64,000 nucleotides of DNA from UBA3537 sp045561735 (lineage in GTDB: Bacteria; Bacteroidota; Bacteroidia; Flavobacteriales; Flavobacteriaceae). The notes below the pieces were generated by a model. The model ran no database searches. It worked only from the letters and a program-made list of their open reading frames with translations, and was not told where the DNA came from. The stretch spans positions 1 through 64,000 of the forward strand of contig JBJKXC010000017.1 in NCBI GenBank assembly GCA_045561735.1. The letters are read 5' to 3'. A program made the translations under genes and the position numbers. Shown here in pieces: positions 34,467 through 44,281 of this stretch (the first letter of the stretch is position 1; each line of letters starts with the position of its first letter).

Positions 34467-35276
34467 CTAAATCCTTTCGTATGTTTTCTGAACAAACAAG
34501 ATTGAGCCATCAGAACTCGGGTAATCATAGCTGACATTTATTATATTTCCAATAACTTGAAAATCTACTGTTAGTTGTAAATTAGTGTCTGTGTCATTGA
34601 CCTCTCCTCCACAAAAATTTATATCACTTGTTTGATTAATTATTGCAGTAGAACCAGAATCATATGAAACATTCCATGTTTCTAAGCTATAGATACTACA
34701 CGAATTAAATCCGCAAAATGAACTGTCATTAAAGTCATTTATAAGAAGAAGTGTTGGAGAAACAACTATAGTAGATTTAAGTTGACACTCCGACAAAAAC
34801 AAATCAAAACCGTCTTGTGACTCAGAAAGTAAGCGCCATGTTCCAACAAATTCATTAAATACATAGTTGTTATCTGGAATTGTTTTAGTACCCTTCCAAG
34901 TACCATAATCTGGAGGAGTAGAGGTGTTATCAACAAAAATTCCAGAAGCTTCATTTCCATACATAACCCCACTAAAAACAGCACCGTCTGTCGTACTTCC
35001 TGCTGTAAATGATGTATCTCCATCAGCCGAAACAAGTCCTGAATAAGCATTGGTTTCGTTGCTTTCTAAGCTTACATACTCACCACTAAAGTTGTTCTGA
35101 ACAACTGATCCTTGCCATGTTCCTGAATCTATTCCGTCTTCATCAATTGTTTCATTATAGACTCCAGACCATTCTCCGCTAAATGGATTTTCTGAATTGT
35201 TATAGTTGTTATCATTATCACTACCACTACAAGAAATTAGTAAAAATGTGAAAGTTATAAAGAGATTTTTTTTCAT
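34467..35276 (-). CDS. Lipocalin-like domain lipoprotein
   Basis: A 269-residue putative lipoprotein with signal FITFTFLLISCSGSDND, lipid Cys16. The first half (about 30-135) is a beta-rich, Gly/Ser/Thr-rich region (FSGEWSGVYNETIDEDG, YGTWKGTKTI). The second half begins FVGTWRLLSESQDGF, the lipocalin-like start seen in many Bacteroidota lipoproteins, and contains four Cys residues. Function unknown; binding of a hydrophobic ligand at the cell envelope is the family guess. It is alone on its strand, next to a tRNA gene and its terminator. Confidence 0.65.
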   Translation of the reverse strand: MKKNLFITFTFLLISCSGSDNDNNYNNSENPFSGEWSGVYNETIDEDGIDSGTWQGSVVQNNFSGEYVSLESNETNAYSGLVSADGDTSFTAGSTTDGAVFSGVMYGNEASGIFVDNTSTPPDYGTWKGTKTIPDNNYVFNEFVGTWRLLSESQDGFDLFLSECQLKSTIVVSPTLLLINDFNDSSFCGFNSCSIYSLETWNVSYDSGSTAIINQTSDINFCGGEVNDTDTNLQLTVDFQVIGNIINVSYDYPSSDGSILFVQKTYERI

Positions 35277-35300
35277 AGTTTAAATATTTATTACTAATAT

Positions 35301-35339
35301 AAAAAAATATCCCCAAAAATAATAGATTATTCTTGGGGA
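35301..35339 (-). terminator. Terminator downstream of tRNA-Leu
   Basis: A 14-base stem (35310-35323 with 35326-35339) with one mismatch and a tiny loop, followed on the minus strand by seven T (35307-35301). It begins eight bases after the tRNA 3' end. Confidence 0.8.
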
Positions 35340-35346
35340 CAAATTG

Positions 35347-35428
35347 TACTCAAGGTGGGAATCGAACCCACACTTCCGAAGAAACTGGATTTTGAATCCA
35401 GCGCGTCTACCAATTCCGCCACTTGAGC
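35347..35428 (-). tRNA. tRNA-Leu (anticodon CAA)
   Basis: On the minus strand the acceptor GCTCAAG pairs with CTTGAGT (G-U at the end), discriminator A73. The anticodon arm is CTGGA-TTCAAAA-TCCAG with anticodon CAA (reads UUG). A long variable arm with UUCG loop, as expected of a class II tRNA, and a T arm GTGGG-TTCGAAT-CCCAC are present. CCA is not encoded. Confidence 0.96.
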
Positions 35429-35516
35429 AAAAAGTTGGATTGCAAAACTATAAAATTTATTCGTTATACAAATGCAAAATAGTTGGTTTTATCCTTTTAC
35501 AGTTCAAATAAATTCA

Positions 35517-35524
35517 TAAATTTG
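35517..35524 (+). promoter_or_regulatory. Candidate -7 element for prs
   Basis: TAAATTTG matches TAnnTTTG, 46 bases before the prs ATG. The -33 box is weak (TTTT at 35495). Confidence 0.4.
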
Positions 35525-35570
35525 CCACTCGATAAAATCGATATCAGGAAACTCAAAATAAACCAGTAGA

Positions 35571-36512
35571 ATGTCGAAAGCCATCTTGCAACCCAAAATA
35601 TTTGCTTGCACAAACTCCAAAGTTCTTGCAGAAAAAATTGCTGAAGCCTTTGGTGAGGATTTAGGTAATGTCATCACCTCCACCTACAGCGATGGAGAAT
35701 TTCAGCCATCATATGAAGAATCTATTCGTGGTACTCGCATTTTTATCATTGCCTCTACCAACCCAGGGCCCGAAAATTTAATGGAATTGCTTTTAATGTT
35801 GGATGCTGCCAAGCGTGCTTCCGCCCGTCATATCACGGCAGTAATTCCCTATTTTGGATGGGCAAGACAAGACCGGAAAGATAAACCAAGAGTACCAATT
35901 GCAGCAAAATTAGTCGCTAAAATGTTGGAAACTGCAGGAGCTACGCGTATCATTACTATGGACCTACATGCTGATCAGATTCAAGGGTTTTTTGAAAAAC
36001 CTGTGGATCATCTCTACGCTTCCACAATATTTTTACCATATTTAAAATCTTTAAACTTAGACAATTTAACCATTGCCTCACCTGATATGGGTGGCTCCAA
36101 AAGAGCCTATGCCTACTCTCGTGCTCTACTTAGCGATGTGGTTATTTGTTACAAACAACGAAAAAAAGCTAACATTATTTCTAACATGGAGCTCATTGGC
36201 GATGTGACTGGAAAAAATGTAGTCTTAGTCGATGACATGGTTGACACTGCTGGAACCCTCACTAAAGCTGCCGATTTGATGATGGAACGGGGCGCCCTTA
36301 GTGTGCGAGCCATTTGTACTCATCCCATATTATCGGGTGACGCTTACCATCGATTGGAAGCTTCCAAATTAGAAGAACTAATTGTCACGGATTCCATACC
36401 GTTGACTCAAAATAGTCCCAAAGTAAAAGTTTTGAGTTGTGCCAATTTATTTGCGGATGTGATGCATAACGTCCATCAAAATAAGTCTATCAGCTCAAAT
36501 TTCATAATGTAA
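35571..36512 (+). CDS. prs: Ribose-phosphate pyrophosphokinase
   Basis: A 313-residue class I PRPP synthetase. FGWARQDRKDKPR is the ATP-binding flexible loop, DLHADQIQGFF the metal/ribose-phosphate region and VVLVDDMVDTAGTL the PRPP loop. It makes PRPP from ribose-5-phosphate and ATP for nucleotide, His and Trp synthesis in the cytoplasm. The length is standard. It lies 18 bases ahead of rplY, a common pairing (prs-rplY-pth) in Bacteroidota. Confidence 0.97.
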   Translation: MSKAILQPKIFACTNSKVLAEKIAEAFGEDLGNVITSTYSDGEFQPSYEESIRGTRIFIIASTNPGPENLMELLLMLDAAKRASARHITAVIPYFGWARQDRKDKPRVPIAAKLVAKMLETAGATRIITMDLHADQIQGFFEKPVDHLYASTIFLPYLKSLNLDNLTIASPDMGGSKRAYAYSRALLSDVVICYKQRKKANIISNMELIGDVTGKNVVLVDDMVDTAGTLTKAADLMMERGALSVRAICTHPILSGDAYHRLEASKLEELIVTDSIPLTQNSPKVKVLSCANLFADVMHNVHQNKSISSNFIM

Positions 36513-36530
36513 ATAATTAAATAATTAAAA

Positions 36531-37217
36531 ATGAAATCAATTACAATCAATGGATCGAAAAGAGAAATCGTGGGCAAAAAAGCAACAAAAGCCTTACGTA
36601 ATGCTGGACAGGTTCCTTGCGTATTATACGGAGGAGATCAGCCAGTACATTTCTCAGCAGCAGAACTGGCGTTCTCTAAACTTATATACACCCCGAAAGC
36701 GCATACAGTTGTGATTGCCTTAGGAGACGTCTCCTATAACGCCGTACTACAGGACATACAATTTCACCCTGTTTCAGACGCTATTTTACACATCGATTTT
36801 TATCAGTTATTTGACGATAGAGAAATCGCCATGGACATTCCAGTTATATTAAATGGGGTTCCACTAGGTGTACGTGCCGGCGGCGTTTTGAGACGTAACC
36901 GTCGTAAATTAAGAATTAAGGCTTTGCCGACCAATTTGCCGGATAATATTCAAATTGACATATCAGAGCTTAAAATTGGTGATAAAGTTAGTATTTCAGA
37001 ACTTTTAGACGATGCCTATAACTTTTTACACTCCGATAACACCGTGGTTTGTCAAGTTAAACAATCACGTGTATCATTAGATATTGAAGAAGATGAAGAG
37101 GAAGGAGAAGAAGGAGAAGAAGGCGAAGAACGAAAAGAAGGTGCTGAAGCTGCTGCTGAAGCTACTGGAGGTTCTGGAGAAGCCAAATCTGAAGGTGCTC
37201 CGTCTAAGGAAGCCTAA
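36531..37217 (+). CDS. rplY: 50S ribosomal protein L25 (general stress protein Ctc form)
   Basis: A 228-residue L25/TL5/CTC protein: N-terminal 5S-rRNA-binding domain (INGSKREIVGKKATKALRN, VLQDIQFHPVSDAILHIDFYQ) and C-terminal CTC domain (about 95-185). The last 45 residues are a low-complexity acidic tail of Glu, Gly and Ala (EEDEEEGEEGEEGEE...). It binds 5S rRNA in the large subunit. It lies downstream of prs and is followed by a terminator. Confidence 0.95.
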   Translation: MKSITINGSKREIVGKKATKALRNAGQVPCVLYGGDQPVHFSAAELAFSKLIYTPKAHTVVIALGDVSYNAVLQDIQFHPVSDAILHIDFYQLFDDREIAMDIPVILNGVPLGVRAGGVLRRNRRKLRIKALPTNLPDNIQIDISELKIGDKVSISELLDDAYNFLHSDNTVVCQVKQSRVSLDIEEDEEEGEEGEEGEERKEGAEAAAEATGGSGEAKSEGAPSKEA

Positions 37218-37244
37218 ATAGGATTCAAATTTTAAATCAATAGG

Positions 37245-37276
37245 AGCATTCTGATGTTATTCAGAATGCTTTTTTT
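37245..37276 (+). terminator. Rho-independent terminator after rplY
   Basis: A 10-base perfect stem (AGCATTCTGA 37245-37254 with TCAGAATGCT 37261-37270), 6-base loop and a run of seven T. It separates pth from prs-rplY. Confidence 0.92.
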
Positions 37277-37338
37277 ATTTTTACAATATGTCGAATTGGT
37301 TCTTAAGTCATAAAAAGTAAACACAAAAAGTAGAAGCG

Positions 37339-37908
37339 GTGTCCAAAAAGTTTTTGATTGTTGGTCTAGGAAATACAGGTGCAGACTATGTAAACACCCG
37401 GCACAATATTGGATTCAAGGTCCTGAATCATTTTGTGAATACCCATAATATCGAATTTGAAACCCATAAGCTTGGGGCTTTAGCCAATTATAAGCTCAAG
37501 GGCCGAACTTTTTTATTGTTAAAACCAAACACCTTTATGAACCTTAGTGGTAAAGCCATTAAATATTGGCTTGACAAAGAAAAAATTCCAATGGCCAATT
37601 TATTGGTTATTACAGACGATTTAAACCTCTCTTTCGGAACACTGCGTTTGAAGACCAATGGCAGTGACGGTGGGCATAATGGCCTTAAAGATATTCAGGA
37701 TAAACTCAATACCACTCAATACAACCGACTCCGTTTTGGAATTAGTAATGAATTTTCCAAAGGCAAACAAGTCGATTATGTTCTTGGAGCGTGGTCTGAA
37801 GAAGAATCTTCCAAATTGGATGAACGCCTCAATCGCGTATCAAAATCATTAATTAGTTTCGGTATGTCAGGGATAAACGAAACTATGAATCAATTTAATG
37901 GTACATAA
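37339..37908 (+). CDS. pth: Peptidyl-tRNA hydrolase
   Basis: A 189-residue Pth with GTG start (SKKFLIVGLGNTG follows at once, which fixes the start). NTRHNIGF holds the catalytic His, KPNTFMNLSGKA and ITDDLNLSFGTLRLK the conserved Asn and Asp, and GSDGGHNGLKDI the second family signature. It frees tRNA from stalled peptidyl-tRNAs in the cytoplasm. It lies downstream of the rplY terminator and converges on the M43 protease gene. Confidence 0.96.
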   Translation: MSKKFLIVGLGNTGADYVNTRHNIGFKVLNHFVNTHNIEFETHKLGALANYKLKGRTFLLLKPNTFMNLSGKAIKYWLDKEKIPMANLLVITDDLNLSFGTLRLKTNGSDGGHNGLKDIQDKLNTTQYNRLRFGISNEFSKGKQVDYVLGAWSEEESSKLDERLNRVSKSLISFGMSGINETMNQFNGT

Positions 37909-37950
37909 TTAAAAAAAGCCAAAAAATCGTTGTTTATTTTAAATATATAA

Positions 37951-40050
37951 CTAATCTATAATAACTCTTTTGGTAATTTGATTATTTCCAATAGTCACTT
38001 TTATCAGAAAAACCCCAGAATTTTCACTGCTCAAATCAATGGTTTCATTAAAATTGAAGCTATTTTCATAATTATTTTCAAACACAACTCTCCCTAAAAG
38101 ATCATAGATTAATATTTCAACATCTGAACTATTTAGTGAATTAATTTCCAAATTAAAGACACCACTGCTGGGGTTGGGGTAGACTATAATATCATTTGCT
38201 GATATATTAAATTCCCCACTGCTAAGAGCTGCTTCGGTACAAATTTCTATAGACCAGTCATTAAGTACTCCAGTGTCATCGATGTAGCCGTCCGATATAT
38301 ACAAAGCCCAATCGTTTGTGGTCCAATTTTCTGCAACGTTATCTGCCGATACAAAAGTTGGCATTTCGTTAAAAATGCTAAGGGGTTGATAAGGTGAGAA
38401 TGTACCAACAGTTGGATTCGCACAAACAATGGTTCCAGCACCATCTGTAAAGGTCACATCCAAACCGTCTTCCTCGTCACAATCCCTGCCCCATAAAATT
38501 GAATAAGTGGTTAAGTCTGGATGGAATACTGCTATTAATAAATCATTTATATATGTATGGCTTACATCAACATTAACCGATATGCTAGATATTGAGGCAT
38601 ATTCAGGCAATGTTAGGGGGACTAGGATTCTTTCACCATAACTGTCATTCGTTCCATTGGCATCAATTCCATCTGGTATGGCAATGGCTAAGTTTTCCTC
38701 AGAACTAAAATTAAAACACTGAATGGAAGTACAGTTATTGCTTAGAATAAAATTGATTGTTCGGGTATCTACTGAATTTCCAAAACCACTCGTGGTCGCG
38801 CTAACGCTGATGTTATAATTCCCTTGGGCTGTATTTGCAATATTACTTACGCTCATTGTGACAGTAGTATCTGAGTTAGCGGATGCGGGTGAAAAAGAAA
38901 CTGTAGATCCATCGGGTTGGCCAGTGGCAGAAAAATCAACTACAGTATTAAAACCATTGTAAGTAGAGAAATTAAATTCGAAGACTGCTTCCTCACCAAT
39001 ATCAGGGCAAGAGAAAACAGCATCCTCAGTTACGGCTGTAATTTCAAAATAAGGGTCGGTAGATCCACAAGTGACGGTATTTGGCTTAAACTGACTTTGT
39101 AAAATGTTAATGTAATTATTTACAACGTCTATTTGACCTTGAGTAAATGCATACATGCAAGCATCGTTAGTGTAATCCATGTAATTCATAGACATTTCAT
39201 ATTCTCCTGCAACACATCCAGGAATTGACCCTGGACTTGGGCAGCCTCCATTTGCTCCACTAGCCAAAGGGGTATCGCTGATTCCATCATCAACTGCGCA
39301 GCCCCCATCACCCCAAATATGACTTAAGTTATAAAAATGTCCAAGTTCATGAGTTACAGTTCGACCTAAATTATAGGGTGCTCCTGGGACAATACCAGAA
39401 TTGGGGCAACCAGCACCAGAACCAAATGCACCAACGCTCATGACAACTGATTGACCAGCTGCAATACTGCCACCCAGAGGAGAGTAACCTAAAATCCCCC
39501 CAATATTTTTAACTAAAAAATTCATGTAGCCACTCCAGTTATTATCAAAATCATTCCCATTACCGAAATTGTAACCGATTGTTACAGCAGGGCCACCGTC
39601 TACTAAATCATTATCAGTATTGGCTGGATGATTTTGAGTGGCAATACAAAATGTTATATTTGCGCTTCCATGAACCACACCAGGGTAAAATTGACTTGCT
39701 GAATTCCAAAGATTTGCATCAGGATTTGTAGCTGTATAATCGCCGTTAAGAATATCAACTTGTGTTTGTGCTAGGGCTTCTAAACAAGATCTATCTGATT
39801 CCGAGCCAGTGGGAAAATGAACGGCCACTGGAATTACTACAGGATTCAGAGCATTATTACTTAGATCAATATTTGCAGATTTTAGAACTTGAGCCTTAAA
39901 TTTAGCTTGATTTTTATGCCATTCTTGGGCAAATACTGGGTCTTGCATTTTTTTCTCCATGTGGGCCACCATCCCACAAGAACGATCCTGTGCCGAAATA
40001 AAGTTAATTGTTGAAAAAATTAAAATTAGCAGCGTTATATATTTTTTCAT
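37951..40050 (-). CDS. Secreted M43 (pappalysin-type) metalloprotease with P-domain and T9SS signal
   Basis: A 699-residue extracellular protein. The signal peptide ends at about 20 (TINFISAQ). The catalytic domain (about 60-330) has zinc motif HELGHFYNLSH (His234, Glu235, His238, His244) and a Met-turn region SMNYMDYTNDACM, with many Cys that suggest disulphides (CMYAF, GCVAGE). About 345-440 is an Ig-like linker region, about 450-610 a proprotein-convertase P-domain (IPDGIDANGTNDSY, DLLIAVFHP, NWTTNDWALYISDG, GVLNDWSIEICT), and the end (from IIVYPNPSSGVFNLE) a T9SS type A sorting domain. It would digest extracellular protein; the substrate is unknown. It stands alone in its own transcription unit. 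Confidence 0.9.
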   Translation of the reverse strand: MKKYITLLILIFSTINFISAQDRSCGMVAHMEKKMQDPVFAQEWHKNQAKFKAQVLKSANIDLSNNALNPVVIPVAVHFPTGSESDRSCLEALAQTQVDILNGDYTATNPDANLWNSASQFYPGVVHGSANITFCIATQNHPANTDNDLVDGGPAVTIGYNFGNGNDFDNNWSGYMNFLVKNIGGILGYSPLGGSIAAGQSVVMSVGAFGSGAGCPNSGIVPGAPYNLGRTVTHELGHFYNLSHIWGDGGCAVDDGISDTPLASGANGGCPSPGSIPGCVAGEYEMSMNYMDYTNDACMYAFTQGQIDVVNNYINILQSQFKPNTVTCGSTDPYFEITAVTEDAVFSCPDIGEEAVFEFNFSTYNGFNTVVDFSATGQPDGSTVSFSPASANSDTTVTMSVSNIANTAQGNYNISVSATTSGFGNSVDTRTINFILSNNCTSIQCFNFSSEENLAIAIPDGIDANGTNDSYGERILVPLTLPEYASISSISVNVDVSHTYINDLLIAVFHPDLTTYSILWGRDCDEEDGLDVTFTDGAGTIVCANPTVGTFSPYQPLSIFNEMPTFVSADNVAENWTTNDWALYISDGYIDDTGVLNDWSIEICTEAALSSGEFNISANDIIVYPNPSSGVFNLEINSLNSSDVEILIYDLLGRVVFENNYENSFNFNETIDLSSENSGVFLIKVTIGNNQITKRVIID

Positions 40051-40175
40051 TTTCTAAATTTATTTTTGCAAATTTAATAAAATTATTATAGGTATTTTTT
40101 TAATATTTGATCATTTTTAAAATTGTATAATAACGTCATATTTTTATCTTAGTAAATTAATTTCACAACAATATT

Positions 40176-41099
40176 TTGAAAATAAAAACTGCGGCTGATT
40201 ACAAACAAATTAAGCCCTCTGTCATCACGATTGGGACCTTTGACGGAGTTCATATTGGGCACCAAAAAATCATTCACCGGCTTGTATATACTGCTCGAAA
40301 AAATGATTTACAGGCTTTGGTACTTACCTTTTTTCCACACCCGAGAATGGTCATTCAAAACGATGCTAATATCAAACTAATCAATACCATTGATGAAAAA
40401 GCAACCCTGTTGGAACAACTAGGCGTTGATCATTTGGTGGTTAAAGAATTTACAAAATCATTTTCTCGCCTAACCGCTTTAGAATATGTAAGGGATATCT
40501 TAGTAAATAAACTCAAAGTTAAACACATAATCGTAGGATATGATCATCACTTTGGTAGAAACAGAACGGCTAACATCAATGAATTAAAAGAATTCGGTAC
40601 TTTTTATGATTTTGAGGTAACCGAAATTGGACCACAGGAAGTCGATGACGTAGCGGTCAGCTCTACCAAAATTAGGTCTGCAATTTTAAAAGGTAATATT
40701 TCAAGAGCCAATAAGTTTTTGGGTTATAATTTCATGCTAACCGGCACTGTCATTAAAGGTAAAGGTTTGGGGAAAACCTTGGATTTTCCAACAGCTAACA
40801 TTCAAATTGAAGTCGCCTATAAATTAATCCCGAAGCATGGGGTTTATGTTGTGAAATCTCAAATTAAAGGGGTAGAGGTTTTTGGAATGATGAATATCGG
40901 TAAGAATCCTACCGTTTCACAAGGCAATCAAATAAAAATTGAAGTTCATTTTTTCGACTTTAGTGCAAACTTGTACGGAGCGGTTTTAAAAATTGAACTT
41001 TTGGATCATTTGCGAAGTGAAATTAAATTTCCAAATATTGAAGCCCTTAAATTACAATTAGAAAAAGACAAAGCAGACGCAACCAACGCATTGATTTAA
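40176..41099 (+). CDS. ribF: Bifunctional riboflavin kinase/FAD synthetase
   Basis: A 307-residue RibF. The TTG start at 40176 is chosen because it gives MKIKTAADYKQ directly before the FAD synthetase domain (ITIGTFDGVHIGHQKII, VGYDHHFGRNR, VSSTKIRSAI; about 15-185); no ATG lies suitably near. The riboflavin kinase domain follows (GKGLGKTLDFPTANI, GMMNIGKNPTV, about 190-305). It makes FMN, then FAD, in the cytoplasm. Its length is normal. Confidence 0.95.
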   Translation: MKIKTAADYKQIKPSVITIGTFDGVHIGHQKIIHRLVYTARKNDLQALVLTFFPHPRMVIQNDANIKLINTIDEKATLLEQLGVDHLVVKEFTKSFSRLTALEYVRDILVNKLKVKHIIVGYDHHFGRNRTANINELKEFGTFYDFEVTEIGPQEVDDVAVSSTKIRSAILKGNISRANKFLGYNFMLTGTVIKGKGLGKTLDFPTANIQIEVAYKLIPKHGVYVVKSQIKGVEVFGMMNIGKNPTVSQGNQIKIEVHFFDFSANLYGAVLKIELLDHLRSEIKFPNIEALKLQLEKDKADATNALI

Positions 41100-41133
41100 T
41101 ACCAAAAATATGAGGTACTTGTGATCAATTGAT

Positions 41134-41141
41134 TAAATTTG
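41134..41141 (+). promoter_or_regulatory. Candidate -7 element for serS
   Basis: TAAATTTG matches TAnnTTTG and ends 19 bases before the serS ATG, implying a very short leader. No clear -33 TTTG at standard spacing. Confidence 0.4.
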
Positions 41142-41160
41142 TGAACTAAAAGCATTAAAA

Positions 41161-42432
41161 ATGTTACAACTCGGGTTTTTAAGAGCAAACAAAGCAGCAG
41201 CGATCGAACGCTTATCCAAGCGCATGGATAATGCTGAAGTCAACATAGAAAATGTTTTGGAACTGGATGCCTCAAGAAGAAATACACAAACCGAACTGGA
41301 CAAGACCGCTTCAGCGCTCAATGGCTTGTCCAAAGACATTGGAATGCTCTTCAAATCCGGTCAAGTTGAAAAGGCCAATTTACTCAAACAGAAAACAGCC
41401 GATTTAAAAGATAAAAAGGGAACCCTTACAGAGACATTAAACAGTACTTCGGAAGCCCTACAAAACTTATTGTATCAGCTTCCTAACCTTCCACATGCGT
41501 CTGTTCCTTCAGGAAATTCTGAAGATGATAATGAAGAGGTCTTTCGTTCTGGCACAGTGCCAAATTTACATTCGAATGCCCAACCGCATTGGGAATTAGC
41601 CAAAAAATACGGCATCATTGATTTCGAACTGGGGAATAAATTAACGGGGGCTGGATTTCCTGTTTACAAGGGGAAAGGGGCCCGGCTTCAACGTGCGCTA
41701 ATCAACTACTTTATAGATAAAAACACCGCTGCCGGTTACAGCGAAATTCAAGTTCCGCATCTTGTCAATGAAGCTTCGGGCTTGGGGACGGGACAACTCC
41801 CAGACAAAGAAGGGCAAATGTATTATGTAGCAGCCGACGATTTATACCTGATTCCTACGGGTGAGGTTCCTGCCACCAATATTTTTAGAGATGTCATTTT
41901 AAATGCCAATGAATTGCCAAAACAATTGACTACCTATACGCCCTGTTTTCGAAGAGAGGCGGGAAGCTACGGTGCTCATGTACGCGGTTTGAATCGTTTG
42001 CATCAATTTGATAAAGTTGAAATTCTTCGCGTAGAACACCCTTCAGAATCTTACAAGGCTTTGGATGCCATGGTTGCCCACGTCAAAACCATTTTGGAAG
42101 CCTTAAAGTTGCCTTATAGGGTTTTAAAACTATGTTCTGGAGATTTAGGATTTACATCGGCGCTGACCTATGATTTTGAAGTATTTTCAACCGCCCAAGA
42201 CCGTTGGCTAGAAGTATCTTCGGTTTCAAACTTTGAAACATTTCAAGCCAATCGATTAAAATTACGCTTTAAAAATAAGGATGGTAAATCAGAACTGGCG
42301 CATACGCTCAACGGAAGTTCTTTGGCACTGCCACGCGTATTGGCTGGAATTCTTGAGAACTATCAAACAGAAATGGGCATTGAAATCCCTGAAGTTTTAA
42401 TTCCTTATACCGGCTTTGACCGTATCGATTGA
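41161..42432 (+). CDS. serS: Serine--tRNA ligase
   Basis: A 423-residue class II synthetase. The N-terminal coiled-coil tRNA-binding arm (about 30-105, e.g. LKQKTADLKDKKGTLTETL) is followed by the catalytic core with motif 2 (PCFRREAGSYGAHVRGLNR) and motif 3 (NGSSLALPRVLAGILENYQ), and the Thr/Glu serine-binding residues in IPTGEVPATN. It charges tRNA-Ser. The start is at ATG 41161. Confidence 0.97.
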   Translation: MLQLGFLRANKAAAIERLSKRMDNAEVNIENVLELDASRRNTQTELDKTASALNGLSKDIGMLFKSGQVEKANLLKQKTADLKDKKGTLTETLNSTSEALQNLLYQLPNLPHASVPSGNSEDDNEEVFRSGTVPNLHSNAQPHWELAKKYGIIDFELGNKLTGAGFPVYKGKGARLQRALINYFIDKNTAAGYSEIQVPHLVNEASGLGTGQLPDKEGQMYYVAADDLYLIPTGEVPATNIFRDVILNANELPKQLTTYTPCFRREAGSYGAHVRGLNRLHQFDKVEILRVEHPSESYKALDAMVAHVKTILEALKLPYRVLKLCSGDLGFTSALTYDFEVFSTAQDRWLEVSSVSNFETFQANRLKLRFKNKDGKSELAHTLNGSSLALPRVLAGILENYQTEMGIEIPEVLIPYTGFDRID

Positions 42433-42481
42433 CACAAGAAATTCTTGCTTGACAATTAGTATATTTACCAAAAGCATTGCA

Positions 42482-44281
42482 ATGAAATTATGGATTTATC
42501 TCTTTTTTGGATTGTTTTGCCTGAGCATTCAAGCCCAGACCGATTTGGATTTGGCGGAATCCTATTATGACAAAGGCGAATTTAAAAAAGCTTTGAATTT
42601 ATACAAAAAACTGCAATCCACACAGCCCAACAATTCCAAGCATTCCTTTAGATTGATAAAAATTCTACAAGAATTAGAACAATTCAAAGCGGCAGATTCC
42701 TTGATTAGCAGCCAATTAAATCGCACAAAAAACCCTCAATTATTGGTAGAAATGGGGTATAATTACCAGCTTCAAAATCAGTTGGAAGCTGCACAGGATT
42801 ATTACAGCCAAGCTTTAAATCGGGCTCGTGAAACTCCCACTTACAGTTATTCTATTGCCCTCAAATTTGAAGAACATTCTTTAGTAGACCAAGCGATAGA
42901 GGTCTATAAACTGGCTATCGGAACTACTCAAAATAACAGTTATGAATACCGATTGGCAGGGCTATATGCCATAAAGAAGGATATTGAAAATATGTTTTTG
43001 AGTTATCTAAATTTTACCGCCCTCAACCCAAATTATAAAAATCAAATCTTGAAACTTTTTAGTGAATATATTTCCGATGATGCCAGCACTGAATACAACC
43101 GCCTTTTAAAAAAAATAATATTAAAAAAATTACAAACTAGTGCAAATATTTATTGGAATCAAATGCTTAGTTGGGTGTATGTTCAAGAAAAAAATTACAA
43201 GAAAGCCTTATTGCAACAAAAGGCCATTTTCTACAGGGGTCAAAGTTCTTTACAGGGAATCAACGAAGTGGCGTTAATGGCCAGGGAGACTAAATCATAT
43301 GATGTAACCTCAGAGGCCTTTACATTTATTATTGAGCAGTCCCAAGAGCCTAAGCTTATTTTGGAAGCCAATCGTCAATTGTTGGTATTGGAAGTGATGC
43401 GCTTTGATGCCCCTGAATACAAGCGTATAGCTTCCGACTATGAGGCACTTTTAGAGCTTTATGGTGTCAATGACAATAGCATTGAACTTCAATTGTCATA
43501 TGTTGAATTTTTAGCATTTCATTACAATAAAAAAGATACTGCCATTTCGTTTTTGAAACAAAACATTAAATCGAATATGTCAAAATTCGCATTGGCCAGA
43601 CTCAAATTAAAGTTGGCAGATATATTGCTAATCCAAGAACAGTTCAATCGCGCCTTGGTTTTTTATACGCAAGTTCACAGTCAGATAAAGAACAGCACCC
43701 TGGCCCAAGAAGCCCGCTTTAAAGCGGCCAAAACAAGTTTTTACAAAGGCGATTTTGATTGGGCAGAATCTCAACTCAAGGTTCTAAAATCTTCCACCTC
43801 ACAGCTTATTGCTAACGATGCTCTTGATTTGCAACTCTTAATTACAGACCATAAATTTGGAGACAGCCTTCAGACCCCTTTAAAATTATATGCCAAAGCC
43901 GATTTTCTAAACTTCCAAAATAAGCCAAAAGAATCCTTTAAAGTTTTAGACACATTAATTACGGTACACTCTACTCATCCCATTGTAGATCAGGCATTGA
44001 TGTTACAAGCCCAAATTTTAGAATCAGAAGAAGACCATAAAGCCGCTGCAGCAAAGTACCATATCGTAATTCAAGATTTTTCACAAGAAATTTTGGCCGA
44101 TGATGCTTATTTCGCTTTGGCAGAACTCTACAGAACTGTTCTAAATGATTCATCAAAGGCCCAATCATATTATGAAAAAGTCATTTTTGAATACCAAGAC
44201 AGCATACATGCCGTCGATTCTAAAAAACAATACCGACGTTTAAAAAGTCAATCTGAAAATACATTAAACACCAATTTATGA
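42482..44281 (+). CDS. TPR-repeat protein, exported
   Basis: A 599-residue protein starting at ATG 42482, chosen because a signal peptide follows directly (LWIYLFFGLFCLSIQAQ); the frame is open upstream to 42416 within serS. It consists of tetratricopeptide-like helical repeats, clearest at about 20-60 (AESYYDKGEFKKALNLYKKL), 85-120 (MGYNYQLQNQLEAAQDYYSQ) and 505-580 (DDAYFALAELYR, KAQSYYEKVIFEYQDS). It acts in the periplasm or at the outer membrane, as a protein-protein scaffold. It overlaps the DUF4286 start by four bases, so it is coupled to the following run. Exact function unknown. Confidence 0.8.
   Translation: MKLWIYLFFGLFCLSIQAQTDLDLAESYYDKGEFKKALNLYKKLQSTQPNNSKHSFRLIKILQELEQFKAADSLISSQLNRTKNPQLLVEMGYNYQLQNQLEAAQDYYSQALNRARETPTYSYSIALKFEEHSLVDQAIEVYKLAIGTTQNNSYEYRLAGLYAIKKDIENMFLSYLNFTALNPNYKNQILKLFSEYISDDASTEYNRLLKKIILKKLQTSANIYWNQMLSWVYVQEKNYKKALLQQKAIFYRGQSSLQGINEVALMARETKSYDVTSEAFTFIIEQSQEPKLILEANRQLLVLEVMRFDAPEYKRIASDYEALLELYGVNDNSIELQLSYVEFLAFHYNKKDTAISFLKQNIKSNMSKFALARLKLKLADILLIQEQFNRALVFYTQVHSQIKNSTLAQEARFKAAKTSFYKGDFDWAESQLKVLKSSTSQLIANDALDLQLLITDHKFGDSLQTPLKLYAKADFLNFQNKPKESFKVLDTLITVHSTHPIVDQALMLQAQILESEEDHKAAAAKYHIVIQDFSQEILADDAYFALAELYRTVLNDSSKAQSYYEKVIFEYQDSIHAVDSKKQYRRLKSQSENTLNTNL

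Noticed and set aside
37080..37200. Low-complexity GAA/GGA-rich DNA as a satellite repeat
   Set aside because: It is the coding sequence of the acidic C-terminal tail of L25, usual in this family.
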